Shown here: positions 45,754 to 54,342 of the stretch, piece after piece
Numbering within the stretch: the first letter of the stretch is position 1
Layout: each line of letters opens with the position of its first letter
Assembly (NCBI GenBank): GCA_018883755.1
Contig: JAHLFR010000007.1
Coordinates: 1 to 64,000, forward strand
Source: Candidatus Methanocorpusculum faecipullorum
Lineage (GTDB): Archaea; Halobacteriota; Methanomicrobia; Methanomicrobiales; Methanocorpusculaceae
Direction: 5' to 3'
DNA length: 64,000 bases
Made by a program: the position numbers and the translations under genes
Notes under the pieces: generated by a model
What the model saw: the letters and a program-made list of their open reading frames with translations, nothing else
What the model was told of the DNA's origin: nothing
The model's database searches: none

Positions 45754-46017
45754 GTTAAATGATTTTTCCCATAAATTCTTTGTGGGGTCGGGTATAAGGA
45801 TTTCAGACTCAGTCCACTGAGTTTGATGAAAAAATGTCAGGATTGAGACTCCAACAACTATCCCACCCATTATCAATTCATAGGTCTTAGGAGGGACATA
45901 TTTAAGAAACAAAAAGGGCAACTACCATAACGTAATACGTGTGTTGTCACGAGTGTATCGGACAGTGAGTATTCCTGTAAATTTCCCCCCCCCTCTATAG
46001 ATATAGGTGTGTAGTCT
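45754..46017. other. Non-coding stretch with C9 tract before the symporter gene
   Basis: About 260 bp without a gene. A run of nine C lies at 45985-45993, followed by CTATAGATATAG, itself an imperfect dyad, and by the AGGTG ribosome site of the symporter gene at about 46005. No sizable coding frame with family content occurs here. Confidence 0.55.
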
Positions 46018-47700
46018 ATGGGTTTAGAGCAAATAAATGAGTTCATCATCAACAATCTCATTCTCTTGATTGTTGTGATCTACATGGCGGCAATGATCGC
46101 CATAGGGTACTTTGTTCAGCGTAAGGGTGCGGATAAAAGTGCAGAAAATTACCTGATTGCAAACAAGGGCGTAGGACCTCTCATGGTAGGCGGCACGGTC
46201 TTCTCCACGAACTGGTGTGGCGGAGTGCTACTGGGAGCTGCCGGTACAGCATACACAGGATATGTGGTGTCCACGATTGCTGATCCATGGGCAACCTGTC
46301 TGACCCTTGTACTGATGGCAATATTCTTCTGTGCAATTCTGCGCAAATTAAAGATTGCATCTCTGTCAGAGATGTATCGGCTGAGATTCGGAAAACGCGG
46401 GGCAACAGTTGCAACAGTGATGTGCATTCCGTCGATGATCACGTGGACCGCGGCAAACATAGTTGCACTGACAACGATTTTCAAGCTGTTTTTAGATTTT
46501 GATCCCCTGATCTGTGCAATTATTGCCGGGTTGATTGTTGTATTGTACACGTATCTCGGTGGAATGCTTGCGGTTGTGTATACAGATAACATCCAGGCGG
46601 TGATGATCATGCTTGGTCTTATTATTCTGATTCCAACCGGAATTGCGTTTGTCGGAGGATTTGATGTACTAGCTGCAGCAACGCCTGAGAACTTCTGGAA
46701 CCTTCTGCCAAATGACGGAGCGGGAGCAGTTGCAACAGGCTTCACTGTGGATCCGCTTGGAATCTTTACATGGCTTGCAGGCCTATCTGGAATGGGATTT
46801 GGATACCTTGCATCAGTTGAGCTGACACAGCGGGTTTTGTGTGCCCGTGACACGAAGGCTGCACGTCAGGGCCTGCTCATCGGATCAGGCATGTACGCAC
46901 TTGCAGGGTTCTTCTCGATGATGATTGCACTGATCGCAATTGTGATGGTTTCACAGGGTACAACAACGCCCGCGGGCGTCCCTATGGGAGAAATTCTTGC
47001 AGAAGACGGAAATTATGTACTGTTAGTACTTGCAGAGCGCTTGTTTGATCCAAGCGTGATGGGAATCATTGGCGTTGCACTAATGGCAATCTTCATTGGA
47101 TCGCTTCTTGCAGCGATTATGTCAACATCAAGTTCGACAATCTTTGCCGCCTCTGCAGCTCTTTCAACACTGATGCTGCACGGATCACTGTCGAAGTATG
47201 CAACGACCTCATTACAGGTACTTCGGCTGACACGTATGCTGGTACTGGTGATAGGAGTATTCTGTGTATTCTTCAGCTTTGTGATAGACAGTCTGTACTG
47301 GATGATGATCTTTTCGTTTACGATCCTGTTCAACTGCATGTTCTGGGCACTTGTTGGCGGCCTGTTCTGGAAACGGTGTAATGCATCAGCTGCAATTGCC
47401 TCAATTGTTGTAGGTTTTGCTGGGGTAATTCTCTGTATTATTGCCCAGTCGCTCTACTTCGGCCAGATTGCAATCGAGCCGCAGGACAACCTGTGGATTG
47501 GTATCCAGACCTTTGTTCCGTGGGCAATGGGTGGAATTGCAATGCTGATTACAGCACTCCTTACACAAAAATCAGATCCTCCAGTGGCATTGTGTGATAC
47601 GGATGGAGAACTGGTAAAATGGGAAGATCTTCCGCTTTCAGCAGATACGATTGAGGTTCGCAGACGTATCGAGGAGATTAAAGCACGAGAAGAGGAGTAA
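46018..47700 (+). CDS. Sodium:solute symporter (SSS family)
   Basis: 560 residues, 12-13 membrane helices with the SSS pattern: KGADKSAENYLIANKGVGPL near 38-57, LGGMLAVVYTDNIQAVMIML (about 181-200) and IMSTSSSTIFAASAALSTL near 368. It belongs with pantothenate/proline-type carriers; the substrate is unknown. The C-terminal tail is acidic and charged (RIEEIKAREEE). ATG 46018 has AGGTG 9 nt upstream, preceded by a C9 tract. Confidence 0.9.
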   Translation: MGLEQINEFIINNLILLIVVIYMAAMIAIGYFVQRKGADKSAENYLIANKGVGPLMVGGTVFSTNWCGGVLLGAAGTAYTGYVVSTIADPWATCLTLVLMAIFFCAILRKLKIASLSEMYRLRFGKRGATVATVMCIPSMITWTAANIVALTTIFKLFLDFDPLICAIIAGLIVVLYTYLGGMLAVVYTDNIQAVMIMLGLIILIPTGIAFVGGFDVLAAATPENFWNLLPNDGAGAVATGFTVDPLGIFTWLAGLSGMGFGYLASVELTQRVLCARDTKAARQGLLIGSGMYALAGFFSMMIALIAIVMVSQGTTTPAGVPMGEILAEDGNYVLLVLAERLFDPSVMGIIGVALMAIFIGSLLAAIMSTSSSTIFAASAALSTLMLHGSLSKYATTSLQVLRLTRMLVLVIGVFCVFFSFVIDSLYWMMIFSFTILFNCMFWALVGGLFWKRCNASAAIASIVVGFAGVILCIIAQSLYFGQIAIEPQDNLWIGIQTFVPWAMGGIAMLITALLTQKSDPPVALCDTDGELVKWEDLPLSADTIEVRRRIEEIKAREEE

Positions 47701-47789
47701 ATTTCCTTTTTGGATTTCTTTTTTGCAACAACCCTAAAAATGTACTAAAAAAGGAATGGTGCAGATTACACTGCATTTTCCTGAAAAAA

Positions 47790-48761
47790 TTATACTAACT
47801 CAGCAGTCTTGGCAAACTCCTTTGCACAGGAGACACGTCCGAACAGTTTCAGCATCCACTTCTCTTTCCACCCGTACGCAAAACTCCCACCCGATGCATT
47901 TGGGTGTCCACCCCCGTTAAACTGTTTGGCAATCAGATGGCTCACAGGTGCAACGCTTCGGAGAGAGAACTTGCCGGTATCAAATACCAGTAACTCCATA
48001 TCACACCCGAGTTCTTTTCTCGCTTCTGCTGCAGTTTCACTAGGATAACCATAGGCAGGCATTACCGCAATCGTGTACTTTCCCCGGAATATCTTTGCAC
48101 GTCGGATGCTCTTTTGCATACACCTGTTCTTATCTCGCTCGATCTCCGCAAAAATTTCAGAGATCTCATCATCAATGATAATCCCCTCTGTCAGCTTATT
48201 CCGGACCAGCTCAAGGTACTCCCTCTTTGAGGTCACCATTCCCAAAACTGCGGAACGCGAATCCTCATGTTTCCACAAATCATAATCACACACAACCCGC
48301 GCAACCTCTGTGGCCACAGGATTTCCCTGGGCAAATGCACGACAAACAACACCAGTGGCACAGACAGATGTATCCACGGTAAGAGAGATCACAAACGGCC
48401 GGACGCGTTCCATCTCCTCTTCCGTCCATTTGTGATGATCATACCATTCAATTTTCCATCCTGCCGCGTGCGCCTTGCGGATCTGATCCTCAATCCCTTT
48501 CTGATACCCAAGATCCGAAATGATCAGACGATCCCCTTTTCCGTTACACCCCCCAACCTGCCCGACAAACCAGCCAAACCGGTTTACCGACGAGAACAGG
48601 GTAAGAATCTCTGTGCCAAACATCATCCGGCAGACGGCGTCACTTCCTGCAGCGTCCAGATCGTTGTGGGTAAGATGTACCACACATGCTGTTCTTCCCA
48701 CAATCTTTTCCTGCAGACTCGGTTTTTTTTCAGCGGATTTTTTACGCAGACAGAAAGGCAT
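47790..48761 (-). CDS. DHH-family phosphoesterase
   Basis: 323 residues. HNDLDAAGSDAV (about 32-43), ISDLGY and WYDHHKW are the DHH metal-binding set; the C-terminal DHHA1-type motif GGGHPNASGGSF is near 286-297. The enzyme is soluble and manganese-dependent, with relatives cleaving nano-RNA, cyclic dinucleotides or single-stranded DNA. The substrate is unknown. It stands alone, upstream of the tRNA-Phe promoter on the other strand. Confidence 0.88.
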   Translation of the reverse strand: MPFCLRKKSAEKKPSLQEKIVGRTACVVHLTHNDLDAAGSDAVCRMMFGTEILTLFSSVNRFGWFVGQVGGCNGKGDRLIISDLGYQKGIEDQIRKAHAAGWKIEWYDHHKWTEEEMERVRPFVISLTVDTSVCATGVVCRAFAQGNPVATEVARVVCDYDLWKHEDSRSAVLGMVTSKREYLELVRNKLTEGIIIDDEISEIFAEIERDKNRCMQKSIRRAKIFRGKYTIAVMPAYGYPSETAAEARKELGCDMELLVFDTGKFSLRSVAPVSHLIAKQFNGGGHPNASGGSFAYGWKEKWMLKLFGRVSCAKEFAKTAELV

Positions 48762-48820
48762 TGGCTACTATGTTGTATCTTTGACAAAATAAGATAACAT
48801 GATGGATAAATCAGAATACT

Positions 48821-48827
48821 TATATAA
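48821..48827 (+). promoter_or_regulatory. TATA box of tRNA-Phe
   Basis: TATATAA, about 33 bp upstream of the mature tRNA start. Confidence 0.65.
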
Positions 48828-48856
48828 TTCTCGCGTCAACATTAATGACGCACAGC

Positions 48857-48929
48857 GCCTTTATAGCTCAGTAGGGAGAGCGCCAGACTGAAGATCTGGT
48901 TGTCGCCGGTTCAATTCCGGCTGAAGGCA
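48857..48929 (+). tRNA. tRNA-Phe (anticodon GAA)
   Basis: 73 nt with complete cloverleaf: acceptor GCCTTTA paired with TGAAGGC (one U-G), D arm around AGCTCAGTAGGGAGAGC, anticodon stem CCAGA/TCTGG with GAA in the loop CTGAAGA, and T arm GCCGG-TTCAATT-CCGGC. Discriminator is A. No CCA is encoded, so it must be added post-transcriptionally. Confidence 0.97.
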
Positions 48930-49046
48930 CTCTTTTTGTACAGTTATGTAATTTTTCTAAAAGAATAGAGACATCTGTCAAAAGACTATTTTTCAAAACA
49001 CAATTCTGAGTATCAAAAAATTTAGAGCTGGAAAAAGAGGGGACGC

Positions 49047-49652
49047 TCACTCAATCAGCAGGAGCATCACTGTTGTCATTGGAGAAACCAGCACCGATCC
49101 TCCTTCCACCTCATTACACTCCAGAACATCCAGATTCCATCCTACGTTTGCACAGGTTGCATACACATCGATTCCCGCAGCCTCCATACTTGGGCGCATC
49201 TTTCTGCGGTTCTTACAATCCGTAATTACTGCCCCCTTCTCTTTTGCAACACACTTTCCACACCAGCCGCACTGGTGCCCGGTGTACCCAAACGCCTTGT
49301 AAAAGCCATCATAAAATGCCATCTCTTCCAACTCAAACATCACTGTTTGTACATACCGCGTCATCTCCCGTGACACTAATCGTTCTGGTGTTGTTTCCCC
49401 CACATCCCCTTCAAATCTCACCAGAAGAGCGCAAGAGTAACAGTCAAGGGCTGCCCGAGTTTCTGCAGGAGTTGGTGTATACGGCGGACAGGAAAACCTC
49501 CGGCCGAACCCATTACAACCAAACAAACACTTCATTCTCACCCACTCCCCTGTCACAATCTGATCAGCAGAGATCTTTACTGCATCACCGCCTTTTTCAC
49601 GGATAAAATGAGTCAGTCTGTCAACTTCCTCATCGATAGAGTATTTTTTCAT
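49047..49652 (-). CDS. DUF2284 metal-binding (cysteine-rich) protein
   Basis: About 201 residues with clustered cysteines: VRMKCLFGCNGFGRRFSCPP near 40-60 and GHQCGWCGKC, followed by ITDCKNRRKMRPSMEAAGID. This matches DUF2284, presumed to bind a metal cluster. ATG at 49652 was chosen because GGAG is 9 nt upstream; it overlaps the ribL stop by 4 nt (ATGA). It is the last gene of the operon JAMM-ribL-DUF2284. Confidence 0.83.
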   Translation of the reverse strand: MKKYSIDEEVDRLTHFIREKGGDAVKISADQIVTGEWVRMKCLFGCNGFGRRFSCPPYTPTPAETRAALDCYSCALLVRFEGDVGETTPERLVSREMTRYVQTVMFELEEMAFYDGFYKAFGYTGHQCGWCGKCVAKEKGAVITDCKNRRKMRPSMEAAGIDVYATCANVGWNLDVLECNEVEGGSVLVSPMTTVMLLLIE

Positions 49653-50074
49653 TGTGAACATCTCCGTTTCAATGCTTCTTCAATAATCCTTGTTGATGAA
49701 TTAAAGGCACACCCGCAGAACGGCCCGATACGAACAACATCCGCCCGAATACCACGCTCCCGCATCTGGGCTATCAGCTTCTCCTCCGAAAACTTCTGAT
49801 TAAACCCAAGTGTGACTACCTCTGGATCAATATCTGCAATCGGCCGGAACATATCCTCCATATCTCCTAAAAGTGCATGATCCACACATCTGAGACCGGA
49901 GATCATTTTCAGACGCTGTTCTTCTGGGACGATCGGTCGCGGTTTATGGACGACATTCCGTTCCCGGGCGACAATCACCCACAGCTCATCACCCAACTTC
50001 CTTGACTCCTCAAGATAAAACAAATGTCCGGGATGCAGAATATCAAACGTCCCGGTTGCAACGATTTTTCTCAC
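49649..50074 (-). CDS. ribL: FAD synthase RibL
   Basis: 141 residues, a nucleotidyltransferase of the archaeal air-sensitive FAD synthase family: TFDILHPGHLFYLEE (HPGH near 14-17), DELWVIVARERNV, and RADVVRIGPFCGCAFNSSTR with its conserved cysteines. It makes FAD from FMN and ATP or CTP. It overlaps the JAMM gene by 4 nt at its start and the DUF2284 gene by 4 nt at its end. Confidence 0.9.
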   Translation of the reverse strand: MRKIVATGTFDILHPGHLFYLEESRKLGDELWVIVARERNVVHKPRPIVPEEQRLKMISGLRCVDHALLGDMEDMFRPIADIDPEVVTLGFNQKFSEEKLIAQMRERGIRADVVRIGPFCGCAFNSSTRIIEEALKRRCSQ

Positions 50075-50445
50075 GAAGAAACAACCTCCAAAGACTTTTC
50101 ATGACCTTCGCGATCGAAGCAGCGCCACGAATCTGCCTCAAATGGATCACCCACGATAATATGACACTGACCCGTTTCCGCAAACGTCTGCAGATCCGCA
50201 GCAGACGGACGCAGTACACCGTTTGGGTGACTGTGTGCAGTACCTGCAATCTGCATTCCAAGCGGCACCATATCCATGAAGATAGTGGCACTATCGGTCG
50301 TAACCGTTGTTCCCGCAATCGGATACACCGTTGTAATCACACCTTTTTCTGATCCGAGCATCACGATGAACTCATCGGGAGAACTTGACCTCCCCATTTC
50401 AAGAAGGAGATCCAGAACTTCCCGATCAATTGCGCGAACGAACAT
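50071..50445 (-). CDS. JAMM/MPN+ isopeptidase-like protein
   Basis: 124 residues. The metalloprotease motif is complete: Glu25 (PDEFIVML), HSHPNGVLRPSAAD with His71, His73, Ser81 and Asp84. Archaeal JAMM enzymes remove ubiquitin-like SAMP modifiers or act on cysteine-type sulfur carriers. The overlap with ribL hints at a sulfur or flavin link (inference). It is transcribed away from the YgjP-type gene, whose start lies 41 bp from its own start. Confidence 0.87.
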   Translation of the reverse strand: MFVRAIDREVLDLLLEMGRSSSPDEFIVMLGSEKGVITTVYPIAGTTVTTDSATIFMDMVPLGMQIAGTAHSHPNGVLRPSAADLQTFAETGQCHIIVGDPFEADSWRCFDREGHEKSLEVVSS

Positions 50446-50485
50446 ATTCTATTTATGTTGGCGTGACGGAGAGATAATCATTCAC

Positions 50486-51223
50486 ATGCGGTCCGGAAAA
50501 GCAACCTGCCCTGGGACGGTCACCTGCAACGGGCAGGAAATCCCGTATACCATCATATACAGTGACCGCAGCAGATCGTGGGCCATAGAAGTTAAGGCCG
50601 ATGCATCTGTCATAGTCCGCATGCCGCAGAATATTCCTCCCGAAAAAGTCAGAACACTTGTTGAAACCAAAAGTGAGTGGATATACCAGCAGGTACAAAA
50701 ATACACATTGCGTCCCCAAATATCCCGCAGATATACTGATGGTGAAACCCTCCCGTTCCTTGGACAGGACTATCCTGTTGTCCGTAAGACTGGTGATCAT
50801 GCAAAAGCAGAGTTTACAGACGGACAGTTTTACATTACTCTCCCTGATGGTTTTACTGAGTCTGATCAGACAGCCATTGCCCGGGATCTCATCATAATGT
50901 TGTACCGGAGAATTGGTACTTCACCTCTTGAAGAGATTATCCGCCACTACTCTCCTCTTGCAGAGGTAGATCCTCCGAGACTCCGGATACGGATGCAGGA
51001 ACGAAAATGGGGGTGCTGTACTCCAAAAAATGGCATCATTGTCAATGCCCGCACCCTGCTTGCTCCAAAGATTGTTGCTGAGTATATTGTTGTCCACGAA
51101 CTTGTCCATCTCAGATTCCGCCACCACCAAAAAACGTTCTGGAATGAGGTTGAGAGACTTATGCCGACATACCGCGACGCGGAAACAATTCTCAAAAACG
51201 ACGGATGGAAGTTTGTATTCTAA
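50486..51223 (+). CDS. YgjP-type metallopeptidase (M48-like, DUF45)
   Basis: 245 residues. The zinc motif HELVH is at 204-208 with further histidines at 213-214 in RFRHHQKTF; the conserved segment RKWGCCTPKNGIIVNAR precedes it. YgjP-like proteins have been assigned to UTP pyrophosphatase or peptidase roles. ATG 50486 was chosen; an upstream frame overlaps the JAMM gene on the other strand. It stands opposite the JAMM/ribL operon. Confidence 0.87.
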   Translation: MRSGKATCPGTVTCNGQEIPYTIIYSDRSRSWAIEVKADASVIVRMPQNIPPEKVRTLVETKSEWIYQQVQKYTLRPQISRRYTDGETLPFLGQDYPVVRKTGDHAKAEFTDGQFYITLPDGFTESDQTAIARDLIIMLYRRIGTSPLEEIIRHYSPLAEVDPPRLRIRMQERKWGCCTPKNGIIVNARTLLAPKIVAEYIVVHELVHLRFRHHQKTFWNEVERLMPTYRDAETILKNDGWKFVF

Positions 51224-51280
51224 CGTCGCAAAAATTAGAAAATAGAGATGGGAGATAACTCCCTCATCGAGCTAACAGCA

Positions 51281-51613
51281 TTATCCGGTGATGAAGTCAT
51301 CGGTCCGCACCCATGCAGCTGCCTCAACAGGCAGCACAAAGATACGGCCGTCCCCTTTCTTCCCCGTCCGTGCATGTTCACGGATAGTCTTGATGATAGT
51401 TTCAACATCTTTGTCTGGGACCACGATCTCCAGCTTTGTTTTGGGCAGGGTATGAATCTGCATCTTGCCTGCACGGTACTGCAGGCAGATACCTCCCTGT
51501 TCACCACGTCCGCGGACATCGGTAATGGTAACTCCCGGAACATTTACTGCTTCAAGGGCATCAACCACGTCATCTACCTTTTCGGGTCTGATAACTGCTA
51601 CAACCATTTTCAT
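51281..51613 (-). CDS. glnK: P-II nitrogen regulatory protein GlnK
   Basis: 110 residues: MKMVVAVIRPEKVDDVVDAL, a T-loop with GRGEQGGICLQYRAG (Tyr46) and the C-terminal TGKKGDGRIFVLPVE element. It senses 2-oxoglutarate and ATP/ADP and plugs AmtB. It is downstream of amt in one operon, 19 nt after the amt stop, with GGAGGAG before its ATG. Confidence 0.95.
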   Translation of the reverse strand: MKMVVAVIRPEKVDDVVDALEAVNVPGVTITDVRGRGEQGGICLQYRAGKMQIHTLPKTKLEIVVPDKDVETIIKTIREHARTGKKGDGRIFVLPVEAAAWVRTDDFITG

Positions 51614-51632
51614 ACTGTATCATCTCCTCCAT

Positions 51633-52835
51633 TTAGTTTGTCAACTGCTCACCGTGCTGTGCGATGTCGAGACCAACATACTCCTCATCATCAGTGACCC
51701 GCAGGCCTATAACTTTGTTGATAATCCATGCAAGGACAAGGGTTACTACAAAGGAGTAGACAACTGCAACACAGGCATCCAGAATCTGAATTCCAAACTG
51801 TGTTACATTTCCTTCGAGAAGGCCGCCAACACCGCCAATTGCTGCAACTGCAAACACACCGGTCAGGACCGCACCAGCAAATCCACCCATTCCGTGGATA
51901 GCCCAGGCATCAAGGGATTCATCAAGACCTTTCTTGATTCTCCAGGTAAGGACCGTGTAGCAGACAACTGCTGCAATGATACCGATAGCAAGAGCACCAA
52001 GCACATTGACGAAACCCGCAGCAGGAGTGATGCCGACAAGACCGGCGATAGCTCCTGAAATGAAACCAAGCGAGTTTGGTTTACCTCCTTTCCAGGAAAG
52101 AGCCATCCAAGTCAATGCACCGGCTGCGCAGGCAACCGCAGTCACCAGGAACGCACTTGCCGCAAGACCATTCGCCGCAAGTGCACTGCCTGCGTTGAAT
52201 CCAAACCAGCCAACGATCAGAAACACACCGCCAAGAAGTGTCAGCGGAATGTTGTGAGGACTCATTGTCTGGGTTCCGTAACCAAGCCGTTTCCCAATCA
52301 CAAGCGCAAGTGCCAGTGCTGCAAATCCTGAACTAATATGAACCACCGTTCCTCCGGCAAAATCCAAAGCACCAAGCTGACCAGCCCATCCTCCTCCCCA
52401 TGCCCAGTGTGCAAGCGGGGCGTAAACGATGGTCAACCAAATGGCACCAAAGATGAGGAACGCAGACATCTTAATTCTGCCAACAACACCAGAGGTCAGG
52501 ATGGCGAGTGTCAGACATGCAAACATCATCTGGAAACAGACGAACAACATGTCGGGAATACCTCCTGACACACCATCAACTGTGATACCGTTTAAACCAA
52601 AGTACTCCAGGTTTCCAATGAATCCGCCAACATCACTGCCAAAGGCAAGTGAATAGCCGATGATAATCCACTGGATCACGCCAAGGGCAAGAGCCACAAG
52701 GGATAGCATCATAGTTGCGATAACGTTCTTTTTTCTTACCATTCCACCGTAGAACAAACCTACTGCGGGAACCATCAGCAACACTAATGCGGCTGAAATA
52801 AGTACCCAGGCTGTCGCACCAGTATCAAGATCCAT
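51633..52835 (-). CDS. amt: Ammonium transporter
   Basis: 400 residues, 11 membrane helices. Conserved segments include ALVLLMVPAVGLFYGGMVR, APLAHWAWGGGW and the pore histidine region VHISSGFAAL, with WAIHGMGGFAGAVLTG later. It brings ammonium into the cell and is gated by GlnK. ATG 52835 has GGTGA 7 nt upstream. The 281-bp leader and intergenic region carries inverted repeats. Confidence 0.96.
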   Translation of the reverse strand: MDLDTGATAWVLISAALVLLMVPAVGLFYGGMVRKKNVIATMMLSLVALALGVIQWIIIGYSLAFGSDVGGFIGNLEYFGLNGITVDGVSGGIPDMLFVCFQMMFACLTLAILTSGVVGRIKMSAFLIFGAIWLTIVYAPLAHWAWGGGWAGQLGALDFAGGTVVHISSGFAALALALVIGKRLGYGTQTMSPHNIPLTLLGGVFLIVGWFGFNAGSALAANGLAASAFLVTAVACAAGALTWMALSWKGGKPNSLGFISGAIAGLVGITPAAGFVNVLGALAIGIIAAVVCYTVLTWRIKKGLDESLDAWAIHGMGGFAGAVLTGVFAVAAIGGVGGLLEGNVTQFGIQILDACVAVVYSFVVTLVLAWIINKVIGLRVTDDEEYVGLDIAQHGEQLTN

Positions 52836-52910
52836 AGTAATTCACCAATTAGCACTGCACAGATACAAAAGCCCAAAGCAGAAAAGAATCCCCAAAATCC
52901 CATGGTTTAA

Positions 52911-52960
52911 ACACCACAGGCAGAGGAAAATCCCATTCTACTCTAAACCTTTTGTGGTGT
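52911..52960. promoter_or_regulatory. Inverted repeat upstream of amt
   Basis: ACACCACA at 52911-52918 and TGTGGTGT at 52953-52960 are exact reverse complements 34 bp apart, between the TATA region and amt. They could form a leader hairpin or paired regulator sites. Confidence 0.35.
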
Positions 52961-52988
52961 CTTGTGCTAGTACCAATGTTGATGGTTT

Positions 52989-53029
52989 AGATATATAAAA
53001 TAACATGTCTCATGCTAACGTGTGACATG
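52989..53029. promoter_or_regulatory. TATA-like element and 26-bp palindrome between amt and the nucleotidyltransferase
   Basis: ATATATAA lies near 52991-52998. Starting 6 bp later, CATGTC at 53004-53009 pairs with GACATG at 53024-53029; in the whole 26 bp only two of twelve arm positions mismatch. For the plus strand the predicted start (about 53022) falls inside the palindrome, a repressor-type arrangement; for amt it would lie upstream of the TATA box. Confidence 0.5.
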
Positions 53030-53116
53030 ACACAGTGTGTATTTTAGAGATTTCCAATACCTACGCGCAGAAGGAAGGATACAACCAATAGATACCAGCG
53101 CATATTATAGAGTAAT

Positions 53117-54295
53117 ATGAAAGCCTGCATTATGTGCGGCGGCGAGGGAACGCGTCTTCGCCCTCTGACATTTGAACGGCCAAAGCCGTGTATTCCAATA
53201 GTAAACCGTCCGTCTATTGCCCATCTGGTTACACACCTTGCCAATCTTGGTTTTACCGATATTGTCATCACCATTGGATATCTCGGTGATGAGATTCAGA
53301 AAGCACTTGGTGACGGATCACTTTACGGAGCAACTATCACCTATGTTCCCGAAAAGATCAAACTCGGAACAGCGGGGTCTGTCAAAAATGCTGAAGAGTA
53401 TCTCAACGATGCTCCGTTCCTTGTGGTCGGCGGAGATCACATGACCGATCTCAACGTTCTCGAGTTCTATCGTGAACATATGAACTCCTCTGCGATCACC
53501 TCGATCGGTCTTATCAGCATTGAAGACCCCCGCGAATTTGGTATTGCCGAGATAGACGCATCCCTTCGTATCCGCAGATTCCGTGAAAAACCCTCTCCAG
53601 GAGAGATATTCTCAAACCTTGCAAGTACGGGAATTTATGTCTGTGATCCAAAGATCTTTGAGTTCATCCCCAAAGACACCAAGTTCGACTTTGCCAAAGA
53701 CCTCTTCCCGCTTTTAATGGAAAAGGGGTATCAGCTCAATGGCTGGCTCGCACGCGGCAACTGGACAGATGTCGGCAATCCTGCAATGCTCCGCGCGGCA
53801 GAAAAATGGAAACTCCAGGAGAATGCAACAACCAGCATTGCAGGAACGCTCAACGTCAAAGATGCACATATCACCGGCCCGGTGCGGTTCGGAGACGGCA
53901 TCACGCTTGGAGCAGGTTCACGTATTGTAGGTCCAGTCTTCATCGGCAGTGGTGTAACCATCGGAGAGAATGTTATCATCGGTCCTTACACCAGCATCGG
54001 AGAAAATGTTCTGATCAAAAACAATGCGAAGATATTCTCCTCATCTATTTACAACGGTGTTGTTATCGGTGCAAACACAACCATCTCGGGAAGCATCGTT
54101 GACATTGACACCATCATCGGCGACAACTGTTCCATCGAACACAACACTGTGATTGGTCCGAGATCAGTTCTGCGCAACAACGTAACTATCCACTCAGGTA
54201 CCAGGCTCTGGCCGGAGGTCATCGTACCGGAAAAATCGATTGTTAAAGAACACATGCTCAACGAAAAGTTCGACACCCGTTGTGAAGGATCATAA
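53117..54295 (+). CDS. Sugar-phosphate nucleotidyltransferase with left-handed beta-helix
   Basis: 392 residues. The N-terminal transferase has GGEGTRLRPLTFERPKPCIP (about 8-27) and the sugar-binding VGGDHMTDLN region. From about 240 hexapeptide repeats follow (GSRIVGPVFIGSGVTIGENV and so on) to a trimer-type beta-helix with a short tail. It belongs with glucose-1-phosphate thymidylyl-, mannose-1-phosphate guanylyl- and UDP-GlcNAc-type enzymes; the exact sugar is uncertain. It precedes an SDR gene on the same strand by 47 nt. Confidence 0.88.
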   Translation: MKACIMCGGEGTRLRPLTFERPKPCIPIVNRPSIAHLVTHLANLGFTDIVITIGYLGDEIQKALGDGSLYGATITYVPEKIKLGTAGSVKNAEEYLNDAPFLVVGGDHMTDLNVLEFYREHMNSSAITSIGLISIEDPREFGIAEIDASLRIRRFREKPSPGEIFSNLASTGIYVCDPKIFEFIPKDTKFDFAKDLFPLLMEKGYQLNGWLARGNWTDVGNPAMLRAAEKWKLQENATTSIAGTLNVKDAHITGPVRFGDGITLGAGSRIVGPVFIGSGVTIGENVIIGPYTSIGENVLIKNNAKIFSSSIYNGVVIGANTTISGSIVDIDTIIGDNCSIEHNTVIGPRSVLRNNVTIHSGTRLWPEVIVPEKSIVKEHMLNEKFDTRCEGS

Positions 54296-54342
54296 ATCCT
54301 ATTCCCACACTCTTTTTTCACCCGAAAACCAAACACTCACGT

